In this document: piece by piece, positions 1 to 8,344 of the stretch
Numbering within the stretch: position 1 is the first letter of the stretch
Layout of the letters: each line of letters starts with the position of its first letter
From: CADCWK01 sp965218235
GTDB lineage: Bacteria; Chloroflexota; Chloroflexia; Thermomicrobiales; UBA6265
Reading direction: 5' to 3'
DNA: 64,000 nt
Assembly (NCBI GenBank): GCA_965218235.1
Contig: OZ244595.1
Location: 1,302,001 to 1,366,000, forward strand
Program-made: the position numbers and the translations under genes
The notes under the pieces: model-generated
What the model saw: the letters and a program-made list of their open reading frames with translations, nothing else
Database searches by the model: none
What the model was told of the DNA's origin: nothing

Positions 1-306
1 CCGTTGGCTGGCCCGCTCGTTGGCGCGGATCTCCGACAACATCGCTTCCAGCTCCGTTCGACGATCCTGGAGATCGACGAGCTGGATCCGATAGTCATCG
101 TACACGCCGCGGAGGGCGTCGGCTCGCTCGCGCGCTTCCGCCTCGGAGGCGCTGATCCGCTGCCGGTAGGCGCCAGAGAACAACTGCTGGCCGGCCTCAC
201 GGAAGACGAAGACGATCCCGCCGAGCAGACCGATCAGGACCAGGGCGAGTACGACGGCAAGGGCTTCCACGGGCGACTCTCTGCGACGCACCGGAGAGCG
301 CGCCAT
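1..306 (-). CDS. Membrane-anchored coiled-coil protein, partial (C-terminus outside window)
   Basis: An open minus-strand frame of 102 codons starts at the ATG complementary to 304-306 and runs off the window edge without a stop. The protein begins with a short basic stretch (MARSPVRRRES), then one strongly hydrophobic segment at about residues 13-35 (ALAVVLALVLIGLLGGIVF), then a charged stretch from about residue 45 rich in Glu, Arg and Ala with heptad-like spacing, typical of a coiled coil. This suggests a single-pass inner-membrane protein with the coiled coil on one side. I do not recognise the family. The plus-strand frame through the same bases is compositionally a shadow. No clear ribosome binding site is visible, so the start is tentative. 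Confidence 0.6.
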   Translation of the reverse strand, partial: MARSPVRRRESPVEALAVVLALVLIGLLGGIVFVFREAGQQLFSGAYRQRISASEAEARERADALRGVYDDYRIQLVDLQDRRTELEAMLSEIRANERASQR

Positions 307-680
307 GACGTCCGGAACCGCCCGCCACGGTCGGCAGGGCAGCCGCCATTGTAGGCAGTTTGGGCTGATGGTGCAGCGGTCCCCCGTTGGTGAGCCCAAC
401 CAGTGGGACGCCAGGGTCTCGCCATGGGACGCGTGCCGGCGGCTGCCTTGCCCACACCCACTCGTCCAGCCCAGGCTGGCGCCTCGTCTTGTCGCGACAT
501 GGCAGCGGCGATTCAGGGGACGGCAATGGCGCCGCCAGCGGACGGTTCCGCTCGATAGCTCCAGCCTCATCTTTCGGTGACGGAGATGCGCCGCCCGTGC
601 CCGAACTTCCCACTTGCGTTCTTTTCAAAAGTGGATACACTTGGGATCATTGTCGGTAGTTTCCGCAGGAGGGAGACGTG
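307..680. other. Intergenic region between divergent genes
   Basis: No convincing gene is seen here. The right part holds the likely promoter of the 681-2828 operon: TTGCGT at 614-619 and TACACT at 636-641 with 16-base spacing, overlapped by the inverted repeat CCACTT (610-615) / AAGTGG (629-634). The rest is GC-rich sequence without recognisable structure. Confidence 0.5.
610..641 (+). promoter_or_regulatory. Candidate promoter with overlapping operator
   Basis: TTGCGT (614-619) and TACACT (636-641) are 16 bases apart and lie about 40 bases upstream of the first gene of a three-gene plus operon. The inverted repeat CCACTT-N13-AAGTGG (610-634) overlaps the -35 and spacer. Since the operon ends with a GntR-family regulator, an autoregulatory operator is plausible but unproven. 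Confidence 0.35.
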
Positions 681-1085
681 ATGGAAGAACGCTACGAGCG
701 AGGGTTGGCCGTCTATGCGAGTCAGTTCCGGATCGCACCGGAGGCGGTCGCTCCATGGTTCACCGAGCGCGTCGGCGAGCGCTTCGGCACGGAAACCATC
801 CTCGCGGCGGCTGACGCGTGGGTCGATGACGAGTTGAGTCTGCGAGACCGCAGCCTCGTCGTCGTCGCGACGCTGGTCGTCCTGGGCGGTGCCGAGCAGC
901 AGCTGCGAATGCACACCCGCTGGGCGATCGACCATGGCTGTACCGAGGGTCAACTCGAGGCGTTGGCGACGCTGCTCGGCGTCTTCGCCGGTTACCCGCG
1001 CGCAGGCAACGGGCTGACGATTATGCGCGAGGAACTCGCCGGGCTTGAGGCGGCGCAAGGATCATCCAGCTCGCTGGACGAATGA
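681..1085 (+). CDS. Carboxymuconolactone decarboxylase family protein
   Basis: A protein of 134 residues starting at ATG 681, preceded by a strong AGGAGGGAG site at 667-675; a GTG directly before it is less well spaced. The middle has the CMD-family signature: a helix starting LSLRDRSL, a hydrophobic helix VVVATLVVLGGAE, then QLRMHTRWAIDHGCT with the family's conserved His, and the closing helix with Tyr-Pro and Asn (GYPRAGNG). It lacks the AhpD CxxC pair, so it is more like PcaC-type 4-carboxymuconolactone decarboxylase homologues than a peroxidase. Substrate unknown. It is first in an apparent operon with an MBL-fold hydrolase and a GntR regulator, suggesting catabolism of an aromatic or lactone-type compound (inference). 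Confidence 0.8.
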   Translation: MEERYERGLAVYASQFRIAPEAVAPWFTERVGERFGTETILAAADAWVDDELSLRDRSLVVVATLVVLGGAEQQLRMHTRWAIDHGCTEGQLEALATLLGVFAGYPRAGNGLTIMREELAGLEAAQGSSSSLDE

Positions 1086-1146
1086 CGCGGTGACCAAATG
1101 CCAGCGTCGGTTGACGCCGGCGCAATGGACAACGAAGGAGATCGAT

Positions 1147-2058
1147 ATGAGTGATGGCAACGTCTCAACCCCTGGAGTGGACACGACTGCTCCAGCCCCA
1201 ATCGTGCACGGCCGTCCCGTCGAAGTTGCCAGTGGCGTCTTCGTCGTCCCGGATGGTCGGGTGCCGCTCGTCCCGAATATCGGAGTCATCGTTGGCGAGC
1301 GGGCCGCGCTCGTCGTCGACAGCGGTCTGGGACCACGGAACGGCGCGATCGCCTATCAGATCGCGCGCGAGCTCGCGGGCGACCGGCCCATCCTCCTGAC
1401 GCTCACCCACTTCCACCCCGAGCACGGCTCCGGTGCCCAGGCGTTCGCAGATGCGACGATCCTCTACAACCGGTCTCAGCACGAGGAGTTCCACCAGAAG
1501 GCCGAGGGCTACCTCACACAGTTCCGTGAGTTCGGCGGTGCGATCGCCCGGGAGCTCGAAGGCGTCGAGTTCGTCGATCCCCGGATCGTCTACGAGGGAA
1601 ACGCCGACCTCGATCTCGGAGGTCGCCGGGTGCACCTGCGGACGTGGGGGGCAGCTCACTCGCGTGGGGATCAGGTGATCTTCCTGCCCGACGAGCGGAT
1701 CCTGTTCACGGGAGATCTCGTCGAGAACCGCTTCTATCCAATCTTCCCGTATGTTCCACCGTACGATGTGGATGTCGACGGAGACAACTGGATCAGGGTG
1801 ATAGAGGCGCTCCATGATCTCGATCCGGCGATCGTCGTTCCCGGTCACGGCGAGCTCGGCGGTGCTGATCTGCTCGCGACCACGGACGAGGCCCTGAAGC
1901 TGTTGCGGTCCGAGACGAAGCGGCTGGCCGGTGAGGGCCGCAGCGAGGATGAGACGATCGCCATTCTGGGTCCGGAACTTCAGGCCCGGTACCCCGACTG
2001 GGACACGTCCGAGCCATGGCGGATCGCGACTGCCGTCCAGACGTTCCGAGCCCAATGA
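1147..2058 (+). CDS. Metallo-beta-lactamase fold hydrolase with HxHxEH motif
   Basis: 303 residues from ATG 1147, chosen because AAGGAG lies six bases upstream (1135-1140); the open frame extends further but lacks support. MBL-fold metal ligands are recognisable: His88, His90 and His93 in THFHPEH, His171 in AHSRGD, Asp190 in TGDLVENR and His234 in PGHGEL. The canonical Asp of HxHxDH is Glu here (Glu92). The fold normally binds one or two Zn or Fe ions and hydrolyses esters, lactones or thioesters; the substrate cannot be read from sequence. No signal peptide, so cytoplasmic. Its stop overlaps the next gene's start (ATGA), indicating translational coupling with the regulator. Confidence 0.85.
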   Translation: MSDGNVSTPGVDTTAPAPIVHGRPVEVASGVFVVPDGRVPLVPNIGVIVGERAALVVDSGLGPRNGAIAYQIARELAGDRPILLTLTHFHPEHGSGAQAFADATILYNRSQHEEFHQKAEGYLTQFREFGGAIARELEGVEFVDPRIVYEGNADLDLGGRRVHLRTWGAAHSRGDQVIFLPDERILFTGDLVENRFYPIFPYVPPYDVDVDGDNWIRVIEALHDLDPAIVVPGHGELGGADLLATTDEALKLLRSETKRLAGEGRSEDETIAILGPELQARYPDWDTSEPWRIATAVQTFRAQ

Positions 2059-2828
2059 GCGCGCCTGAACGAACCGTCGCCGCGACCGTGCTAGCGTCGG
2101 ATGGAGCGCCGGTGACGGTTCGAGAGGGCCAGAGCGTCTCCCTGATCCACGATAGCCTGCGAACGGCCATCCTGCGCGGCGAACTCGAGCCGGGCGTTAG
2201 CGTCTCCCAAACGCGTCTGGCACATGACTACGCCGTCGGGCGGACGCCACTGCGGGAGGCGCTCCGGATGCTTCAACGCGAGGGGCTCGTGATCTCCGCA
2301 CCCAACCAGCGGGTGCGGATCGCGGGGCTGACGGCCGACGACTTCGCGGAGATCCTGATCGCGCGCCTGGCGCTGGAGACGGTCGCGATCCGGATCACGG
2401 TGCCGGCCCTTGGCTCAGCCGACATCGCGACGCTCGAGGGCGACATGGCGCAAATGGAGCACTTTCAGCGGATCGGCGACGAAGCTGGGCTTCGGGGCCC
2501 TCACCGCTCGTTCCACCGCACCCTGATCGCCGCCGCGGGGAAGCGCGTAAGCGCCAGCATCGCTGAACTAACCGACTACGCCGAGCGCTATCGTCGCCGG
2601 TTCGGAACGTCGGGGAACTGGGACGACCGCCGAACGGAGCACCGGGCCATCCTCGATGCCGCCGCGTCCGGCGACGCAGGGCTGGCCGCCCGCCGTCTCG
2701 CAGAGCATTACGTGCGAACGGCTCCGATCGTCTTCAACGCCTTGGATCACGACTATGATCTGACTCGCCTGCGAATCGCGGTCGGCGCTGTCGCGCCTCA
2801 GGCGGAAACGGATCTCGTCGATCGCTGA
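2055..2828 (+). CDS. GntR-family transcriptional regulator (FadR/FCD type)
   Basis: 257 residues from ATG 2055, which overlaps the preceding stop by four bases; an upstream in-frame ATG at 2016 is less likely. The N-terminal winged helix-turn-helix (about residues 25-95) has typical GntR features: LRTAILRGELEPG, then the recognition region GRTPLREALRMLQREGLV. The C-terminal FCD domain includes DDFAEILIARLALE, HRSFHRTLIAAAGKR and EHRAILDAAASGD, with His residues that commonly bind a metal and carboxylate ligand in this family. It most likely controls its own operon in response to a small organic acid (inference). Confidence 0.88.
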   Translation: MSAPERTVAATVLASDGAPVTVREGQSVSLIHDSLRTAILRGELEPGVSVSQTRLAHDYAVGRTPLREALRMLQREGLVISAPNQRVRIAGLTADDFAEILIARLALETVAIRITVPALGSADIATLEGDMAQMEHFQRIGDEAGLRGPHRSFHRTLIAAAGKRVSASIAELTDYAERYRRRFGTSGNWDDRRTEHRAILDAAASGDAGLAARRLAEHYVRTAPIVFNALDHDYDLTRLRIAVGAVAPQAETDLVDR

Positions 2829-2883
2829 CCGATGCAGAACGTAGAACGCAAGAGGCCGTAGGGCCGTCGTGCGTCTGCAAGGG

Positions 2884-3207
2884 CTACGGCTCGAGCAGGG
2901 CGACCTGCACCGTGTCATCAACGACGCGGACCTGGTAGACCTCGATCGGGGTGACGACCGGCATCGCCGCTGGCGCGCCGGTCCGGATATCGAAGCAGCC
3001 GCCGTGGAGCGGGCACTCAAGGATGTCGCCCTCGATCGTGCCGTCCGAGAGCGACGCGTCGGCGTGGGTGCAGGTGTCGTTGATGGCGTGGTACTCCCCG
3101 TTGAGATTGATCAGGCAGACCGCGGTGTTGCGGACATCGACGTAAGTCATCTCGCCGGGGGCGAGGTCTCCGGTCTTGGCAACGGTGACGAAGTCGACAT
3201 CGGTCAT
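2884..3207 (-). CDS. Rieske [2Fe-2S] ferredoxin
   Basis: 107 residues from the ATG complementary to 3205-3207; GGAGGA lies ten bases upstream, whereas the longer open frame has no site. The Rieske cluster motif is complete: Cys46-Thr-His48 and Cys65-Pro-Leu-His68 (CTH...CPLH), so a soluble Rieske protein of the ferredoxin type that carries one electron. There is no transmembrane anchor and no oxygenase domain. It is the last gene of a minus-strand run sufS-sufU-Rieske. Small Rieske proteins often accompany SUF genes and may supply electrons for cluster assembly or be an early client (inference). Confidence 0.88.
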   Translation of the reverse strand: MTDVDFVTVAKTGDLAPGEMTYVDVRNTAVCLINLNGEYHAINDTCTHADASLSDGTIEGDILECPLHGGCFDIRTGAPAAMPVVTPIEVYQVRVVDDTVQVALLEP

Positions 3208-3283
3208 GGGTGGGGTATCCTCCGGCCGGTCATGGTGGTGTCGATTGGCTCGCTGTCCCGATGTGACCGAATTGACCAATGGA

Positions 3284-3676
3284 TCAAAGCTTGTCGTCGT
3301 CAATGCTGATCGCGCCGGTCAGACCCAGCTTGAGTGCTTTCAGGCCGAGCGTGGCGCACTTCATCCGGGCCGGGCTGACGGGGATACCGAGCTCATCGAG
3401 GAGGTCCTCGCGCCGGAGAGCAATGGCGTCCGCGACGGTGATCCCCTCGACCATGTCGGTCAGGATCGAGGCCGAAGCCTGGCTGACCGCGCAGCCGCGG
3501 CCATCGAAGGCGATCTCCGTAATGACGCCGTCGGTGATCCGGACATCGACCCGAATCTCGTCGCCGCAGAGCGGGTTCGTCTCCTCGTGGGAGACGTCGG
3601 CCGGGTCGAGCCGGCCGTGGTGGTGTGGGTTGCGGTAGTGGTCGAGGATGATCTCGCGGTACATGCTGTCGGTCAT
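3284..3676 (-). CDS. sufU: SufU iron-sulfur cluster assembly protein
   Basis: 130 residues, the usual length for SufU. It shows the three conserved cysteines of this family: Cys37 in NPLCGD, Cys62 in GCAVSQAS and Cys107 in RMKCATL, together with Asp39, which form the Zn site through which SufU accepts persulfide sulfur from SufS. The insertion between the second and third Cys distinguishes SufU from IscU. A GGAG site precedes the ATG at 3676. It lies just downstream of sufS, matching its role as SufS sulfur acceptor in SufBCD-based assembly. Confidence 0.93.
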   Translation of the reverse strand: MTDSMYREIILDHYRNPHHHGRLDPADVSHEETNPLCGDEIRVDVRITDGVITEIAFDGRGCAVSQASASILTDMVEGITVADAIALRREDLLDELGIPVSPARMKCATLGLKALKLGLTGAISIDDDKL

Positions 3677-3726
3677 GGGAACTCCGGGCTGGTTGGGAGA
3701 GGCGCCGGTCGGGCGCCACGGGTGCT

Positions 3727-3962
3727 CACTCCCTTAAGCGTACCGCGTTCCACCGAATCGTCGTCGTCAGGGCGGTTCCGGCCCTGACGGAACCGGCTGA
3801 AGGACATTGGATCCATTGTTGACGGCCAATGGTGACGAACCCGATCAGCGGAGTCGATTTCGTCTCGGCGTTCGCATCTCGTGTCGTTCAACCGGTCCGT
3901 GTCCGGCCGGTCCAATGCTGGGCAAATTCCGAAACACGCGCTGATTCCGCTGGCGTCACCAC
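3727..3962. other. Short intergenic region between sufU and sufS
   Basis: About 290 bases separate sufU from the sufS stop. No gene or strong hairpin is seen. The gap is larger than expected for a tight operon, so sufU may have its own promoter. Confidence 0.3.
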
Positions 3963-5300
3963 TCAGACGCCGAAGATCGTATTGACCCGGTGCAGGCCGG
4001 TGATCAGGGCGTCGATCTCGGGCCGGATCGTGTAGGGGCCGAATGAGGCCCGGGTCGTGGCGACGAGCCCCAGCTCGCGGAGCAATGGCTGGCAGCAGTG
4101 GTGGCCGGCCCGGACGGCGACGCCGCCCTCGTCGAGGATGGCGGCGACGTCGTGCGGGTGGACGCCGTCGACGGTGAAGCTGACGACGCCGGCCTGCCTG
4201 GCCGGGTCACTCGGGCCAAGGACCGTCACGCCGGGCACCTCGATGAGACGACCAAGGACGTACTCTAGCAACTGGTGCTCGTGCGCCGCGACATGCTCGA
4301 CGCCGGCATCGCGGAGGTAGTCGATCGCGACGCCGAGTCCAATCGCCTCGGCGATGGCCGGAGTGCCGGCCTCGAACCGGGCGGGGACATCGGCCCAGGT
4401 CGAGTGGGTCAGCTCGACTTTCCGGATCATGCTGCCGCCGCCCATGAACGGGGGCAGCGCGTCGAGGATTTCGCGGCGACCCCAGAGCACGCCGATTCCG
4501 GTCGGCCCAAGGACCTTGTGGCCGGAGAAGGCGAAGAAGTCGCAACCCAGCCCGGCGACATCGACCGGGATGTGTGGGACGCTCTGGGCGCCGTCGATCA
4601 GGACCGTCGCGCCGGCGGCCTTGGCCCGGCGGGTGATCTCGGCGGCCGGGTGAATCGTGCCGAGGGCGTTGCTGACGTGGCTGAAGGCGACCAGTTTCGG
4701 TTCGCGGACCAGCAGGGCGTCGAGGCTGTCGAGGTCGAGCGTCCCGTCCGGGAGCAGGCCGACGAAGCCAAGCTCGGCGCCGGTCTCCTCGGCGATGAGC
4801 TGCCACGGGACGAGGTTGCTGTGATGCTCCATGACCGTCAGGACGATCAGGTCCCCGGGCCGGAGGTTGCGGCGGCCCCAGCCGTTGGCGACGAGGTTGA
4901 TGCCCTCGGTGGTGTTGCGGGTGAAGATCACTTCGTGGTGGTCCGGCGCCCCGATGAAGTCGGCGACCGTCGCCCGGGCCGCCTCGAACTGGGCGGTGGC
5001 GTGCTCGGAGAGTTGATAGACGCCGCGGTGAATGTTCGCGTGCGTCGTCCGGTAATAGGTGGACAGGGCGTCGATCACGACCCGCGGCTTCTGCGACGAA
5101 GCAGCAGTGTCGAGGAAGGCGAGGGCCGGTCGGCCCGGCAACGGCACCTGGTTGAGGATGGGGAAGTCGGGCCGGAGGCGCGTGCCCAGATCGCCGGTTG
5201 CGCGCTCGGGTGGTCGCGTCGCGTCGCCTCGGTTAACAGTGGCTGTGGACCGATCGGAGACCGACGCCAGCGTCGGGAACGCATCTCGGCAACTGGTCAT
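3963..5300 (-). CDS. sufS: Cysteine desulfurase SufS
   Basis: 445 residues; a PLP-dependent class V aminotransferase-fold enzyme that takes sulfur from L-cysteine to make a Cys persulfide and alanine. Visible landmarks are the PLP-binding lysine Lys262 in FAFSGHKVLGPTG, the PLP-contact motif LIDGAQSVPHIPVDV, THANIHRGVYQLSE near the start, and the catalytic Cys402 in RAGHHCCQPL, the SufS-type short loop. Usual SufS is about 405-420 residues; about 35 extra polar residues at the N-terminus look disordered, so a start further in is possible. With sufU downstream it provides sulfur to the SufBCD scaffold encoded at 27.7-31.6 kb. Confidence 0.94.
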   Translation of the reverse strand: MTSCRDAFPTLASVSDRSTATVNRGDATRPPERATGDLGTRLRPDFPILNQVPLPGRPALAFLDTAASSQKPRVVIDALSTYYRTTHANIHRGVYQLSEHATAQFEAARATVADFIGAPDHHEVIFTRNTTEGINLVANGWGRRNLRPGDLIVLTVMEHHSNLVPWQLIAEETGAELGFVGLLPDGTLDLDSLDALLVREPKLVAFSHVSNALGTIHPAAEITRRAKAAGATVLIDGAQSVPHIPVDVAGLGCDFFAFSGHKVLGPTGIGVLWGRREILDALPPFMGGGSMIRKVELTHSTWADVPARFEAGTPAIAEAIGLGVAIDYLRDAGVEHVAAHEHQLLEYVLGRLIEVPGVTVLGPSDPARQAGVVSFTVDGVHPHDVAAILDEGGVAVRAGHHCCQPLLRELGLVATTRASFGPYTIRPEIDALITGLHRVNTIFGV

Positions 5301-5789
5301 AACGCGAAACCCTCATCATCGTTGGCCCCGGCTGAGGAACGATGCGTTCATGGGCGCGATCCGCCGCGCACCGGGAGCTCCCGCGGAGAGTATCCGTCCA
5401 GGGACCTGAAGCAGGCGGTCGTTGGGAGCACCCGTGCCGAGTCGAACGAAACAGCCGTGGGCACCGGGACAGCATGGCGGATGCTGTCTGGATCCAGGTC
5501 CAACACCCGAATGCGGCGGTCTGCCAAGCGTAGCAGATGCCACCGGGATATCGAGTCGATGATGGCTCTCGAAACGAGTACGTCGGCAATAGGTTTGGGG
5601 AGGACAGATCGAAGCTGGTGAGTCAATCGTCCCAGCGGGGGTCGCTGACGGCTGCTAAGCTGGAAGTCATTCTCGTTTCGGATAGACGACCATCCGAACG
5701 AAAGGAGGACGCCGTAGTCTTCACCTGTCACCGGTAATGCTGAACTTCGACTGTCCAGCACTGAGCTCTAAACCAGGGAGAACGATGCG
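5301..5789. other. Intergenic region between divergent sufS and GMC operon
   Basis: No supported gene. It must hold the promoters of sufS (minus) and of the GMC oxidoreductase pair (plus). A short inverted repeat TTCGGAT (5677-5683) / ATCCGAA (5692-5698) is followed by AAAGGAGG at about 5700-5707, but no good start codon follows that site. An 18-codon frame from ATG 5737 overlaps the next start and is too short to support. Confidence 0.35.
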
Positions 5790-6512
5790 ATGACGCATCC
5801 CGAGAAGGGCGAATCACGCCCGCTTCACCTCATTCCCCGACGTGATCTCGTCAAGGCCGGCGCGGTTGCCGCCGGCGGGTTGGCCGTTGGCGCCGCCGTT
5901 AGCCAGGGACCAACGGTCTGGGCTGCCTCGCCCCACGTCTGGTTACTCAACCGGGCCGGCATCGCCACCCCCGGCGCGACACCGGCCGGAACTCCGGTCA
6001 GCGTCACGGACTACGCTCCGGTCGCCCTCAGCGAGCCCGAGTACGCCACGCTCGTCGCCGCGATCGACCGGTTGATTCCGACCGATGAGCTTGGTCCCGG
6101 CGCGGGTGACTCCGGCGTCGGTATCTTCCTCGACAGCGCGCTGACCAACGCCCACGCTCCCTACGTCTCGCTCTATCAGGAGGGCCTGGCGTCCCTGGAC
6201 ATGGCGGCCGAAGGCGGTGACTTCGCCGAGCTCGACGCCGACGCGCAGGACACCCTGATCGGTCAGCTCGAGAGCGGCGAACTGTCCAACGCCCCGGAGG
6301 GCTTCTTCGCGCTCCTGCTCGAGCACACGCGACAGGGCATGTTCGGCGACCCCATCTACGGCGGCAACCGCGACTTCGCCGGCTGGGATCTGATCGGCTA
6401 CCCGGGCATCAAGCTCAACTGGCTGCGGGAAGAGCAAGCGCTCGACACGGTCGTCACTCCCGAGCACCGGTCGGTGGCTGATTTCGGCGCGACGCCGTAC
6501 ACAGGGAGCTGA
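5790..6512 (+). CDS. Gluconate 2-dehydrogenase subunit 3-like protein, Tat signal
   Basis: 240 residues. The N-terminus carries a twin-arginine signal (PRRDLVKAGAVAAGG) followed by a hydrophobic stretch, so it is exported folded and probably carries its partner enzyme along. From about residue 75 the sequence matches the small subunit of membrane-bound gluconate/sorbitol-type dehydrogenases (gluconate_2-dh3): LSEPEYATLVAAIDRLIPTDELGPGAGDSGV and the closing region MFGDPIYGGNRDFAGWDLIGYPG. GGGAG at 5776-5780 precedes the ATG. It is separated by three bases from the GMC flavoenzyme, the usual arrangement for this two-subunit oxidase or dehydrogenase. Confidence 0.88.
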   Translation: MTHPEKGESRPLHLIPRRDLVKAGAVAAGGLAVGAAVSQGPTVWAASPHVWLLNRAGIATPGATPAGTPVSVTDYAPVALSEPEYATLVAAIDRLIPTDELGPGAGDSGVGIFLDSALTNAHAPYVSLYQEGLASLDMAAEGGDFAELDADAQDTLIGQLESGELSNAPEGFFALLLEHTRQGMFGDPIYGGNRDFAGWDLIGYPGIKLNWLREEQALDTVVTPEHRSVADFGATPYTGS

Positions 6513-6515
6513 TCC

Positions 6516-8207
6516 ATGGGAAATCCACTGCCGAAAGTCGATGTCCTGATCGTCGGACTGGGTGCGTCCGGCGGGATCGCCGCGCACGTCCTGACCGAGG
6601 CGGGCATCAGGGTGACCGCGCTCGAAGCCGGTCCACGCCTCACGACCGAGGAGTTCGTTCCGCGGATGGACGAGATCGCCGGGTCGGTCCGGAACTGGAT
6701 GGGCGCGCCGAAGGTCAACGGCGAGGTCCCGACCTGGCGCCCGGACGCCGCCTCGCCGACCGCGCCACCACCGATCCCGGCGATCCGGATGATGAACGGT
6801 GTCGGCGGGACGTCGATCCACTACGGGACCCAGAGCTGGCGTTTCCGGCCCGACGACTTCCGTGGCCGGTCGGAGACGATCGAGAAGTACGGCGAGGCGG
6901 CGATCCCGGAGGGCGCCTCGACGGTTGACTGGCCGATCACCTACGACGAGCTCGAACCGTACTACGACAAGGTCGAGTACCTCATCGGCGTCTCCGGCGC
7001 TGGCGGTGCCAATCCGTTCGAGGGTCCTCGCTCTCGGGATTACCCGATGCCACCACTCCGCGACATGGGGTTCAGCGAGATGGCGGCGTCCGCGATGGAA
7101 CGGATGGGTTACCACCCGTTCCCGCAGCCGGCCGCGATCGCCAGTGTCCCCTTCGGTGAGCGGCCGGCCTGCACTTACTGCGGGTTCTGCGGCTACTTCG
7201 GCTGCTGGAATGACTCCAAGTCCGGCGTCCAGCTCTCGGCGATCCAGCAGGCTGAAGCGACTGGTCTGCTCGAGATCCGGACGGACAGTCGCGTCACGAA
7301 GATCCTGTCCAACGACAGGGGCGAAGTCACCGGCGTGACGTACGTTGACGAGAACGGCGAGACCGTCGAGCAGCCCGCCGGGCTCGTCATCCTGAGTTCC
7401 TACATCTACGAGAACGTCCGGCTGTTGTTCCTGTCGAAGTCGGACTTCTACCCGGATGGACTGGCCAACAACAACGGACAGCTCGGCAGGCACTACATGT
7501 CGCACGCCTACGTCGGCGCGTTCGGGTTGTTTCCGGGAACGAAGCTCAACCTCTACTCCGGTACCACGGGCCAGGCGACAGCGATGGACGACCTCAACGG
7601 CGACAACTTCGATCACACCGGCCTCGGCTTCGTCCGCGGGGCGGTGATCTTCGCCGGCAATGGCAACCTACCGATCGGCAACTCGCGGGTGACGCCTCCC
7701 GGTGTCCCGACCTGGGGCAGCGAGTACAAGCGCTGGATCAGCGAGAACGCCGACTCGGTCGGGAACGTCTTCGCCCAGGTCGAGCCGCAGCCGTACGAGT
7801 CGAACTTCCTCGACCTCGATGAGGACGTGACCGATCCGTATGGGCAGCCGGTCCTGCGTGTGACGTACAGCCTCGGCGAAAACGAGAAGAGGGCCGGCGC
7901 CTACCTCTACGAGAAGCTGGCCGATATCGCGAAGGAAATGGGAGCGACCGAGACCTGGCCCAGCTACCCGTACGACGTGCCGCTGCCGATCAACAGCCAC
8001 GCCTACGGGGGGACACGGATGGGTGACGACCCCGATGCATCGGTGGTCAACAAGTACGGACTGGCCCATGAGGCGCCGAACCTCTGTGTTCTCGGCGGCT
8101 CGTCTTTCCCGGCCAGCTCCGGCTACAACCCGACCGAGACGATCGAGGCGCTGGCCTGGTACGCGGCGGACTACATCGCGGCCAACCTGAGCGACATCGT
8201 CCGGTAG
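6516..8207 (+). CDS. GMC-family FAD-dependent oxidoreductase (dehydrogenase large subunit)
   Basis: 563 residues. The N-terminal dinucleotide fold GLGASGGIAA (about residues 14-23) binds FAD; the C-terminus has the GMC signature with His-Asn type active-site region (GTRMGDDP...LCVLGGSSFPASSGYNPTETIEALAWYAADYI). A cysteine cluster Cys219-x2-Cys-x2-Cys-x4-Cys (CTYCGFCGYFGCW) is seen in the gluconate-dehydrogenase branch and probably binds an Fe-S cluster. The enzyme lacks its own signal and should be exported with the Tat-tagged subunit encoded just upstream. It likely oxidises a sugar, sugar acid or alcohol on the outer face of the membrane and passes electrons onward; the substrate is not determinable here. 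Confidence 0.9.
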   Translation: MGNPLPKVDVLIVGLGASGGIAAHVLTEAGIRVTALEAGPRLTTEEFVPRMDEIAGSVRNWMGAPKVNGEVPTWRPDAASPTAPPPIPAIRMMNGVGGTSIHYGTQSWRFRPDDFRGRSETIEKYGEAAIPEGASTVDWPITYDELEPYYDKVEYLIGVSGAGGANPFEGPRSRDYPMPPLRDMGFSEMAASAMERMGYHPFPQPAAIASVPFGERPACTYCGFCGYFGCWNDSKSGVQLSAIQQAEATGLLEIRTDSRVTKILSNDRGEVTGVTYVDENGETVEQPAGLVILSSYIYENVRLLFLSKSDFYPDGLANNNGQLGRHYMSHAYVGAFGLFPGTKLNLYSGTTGQATAMDDLNGDNFDHTGLGFVRGAVIFAGNGNLPIGNSRVTPPGVPTWGSEYKRWISENADSVGNVFAQVEPQPYESNFLDLDEDVTDPYGQPVLRVTYSLGENEKRAGAYLYEKLADIAKEMGATETWPSYPYDVPLPINSHAYGGTRMGDDPDASVVNKYGLAHEAPNLCVLGGSSFPASSGYNPTETIEALAWYAADYIAANLSDIVR

Positions 8208-8234
8208 CCCCGACCTTCGCTCGTGAGCGACCAG

Positions 8235-8268
8235 ACAGCGCCCGGGCTGCGATGCGACCGGGCGCTGT
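8235..8268 (+). terminator. Terminator-type hairpin after the GMC operon
   Basis: A perfect 11-bp stem, ACAGCGCCCGG (8235-8245) with CCGGGCGCTGT (8258-8268), encloses a 12-base loop 28 bases after the GMC stop. There is no strong T run, so it may be a structural end rather than a classic intrinsic terminator. Confidence 0.65.
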
Positions 8269-8311
8269 CGTGCCCGGCCGGCCGGAGCGCATCATTCATT
8301 TGCAGCGGATA

Positions 8312-8327
8312 TTCACGAAGTTGTGAA
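8312..8327. promoter_or_regulatory. Candidate operator upstream of ArsR-type regulator
   Basis: TTCAC (8312-8316) and GTGAA (8323-8327) form an inverted repeat 17 bases upstream of the regulator start, inside the expected promoter. A second pair CATTCAT (8293-8299) / ATGAATG (8341-8347) brackets it. Dyads of this kind near an ArsR-type gene are often autoregulatory sites; binding is inferred only. Confidence 0.3.
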
Positions 8328-8344
8328 CGTGATACGATGCATGA

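Noticed and set aside
4275..5621. A 448-codon plus-strand frame opposite sufS
   Set aside because: Highly charged, repetitive composition (Asp/Gly/Arg/Val) typical of the antisense of a GC-rich gene; sufS on the other strand is unmistakable.
5943..7616. A 557-codon minus-strand frame opposite the GMC genes
   Set aside because: Shadow of the GMC operon; no domain and Arg/Val/Asp bias.
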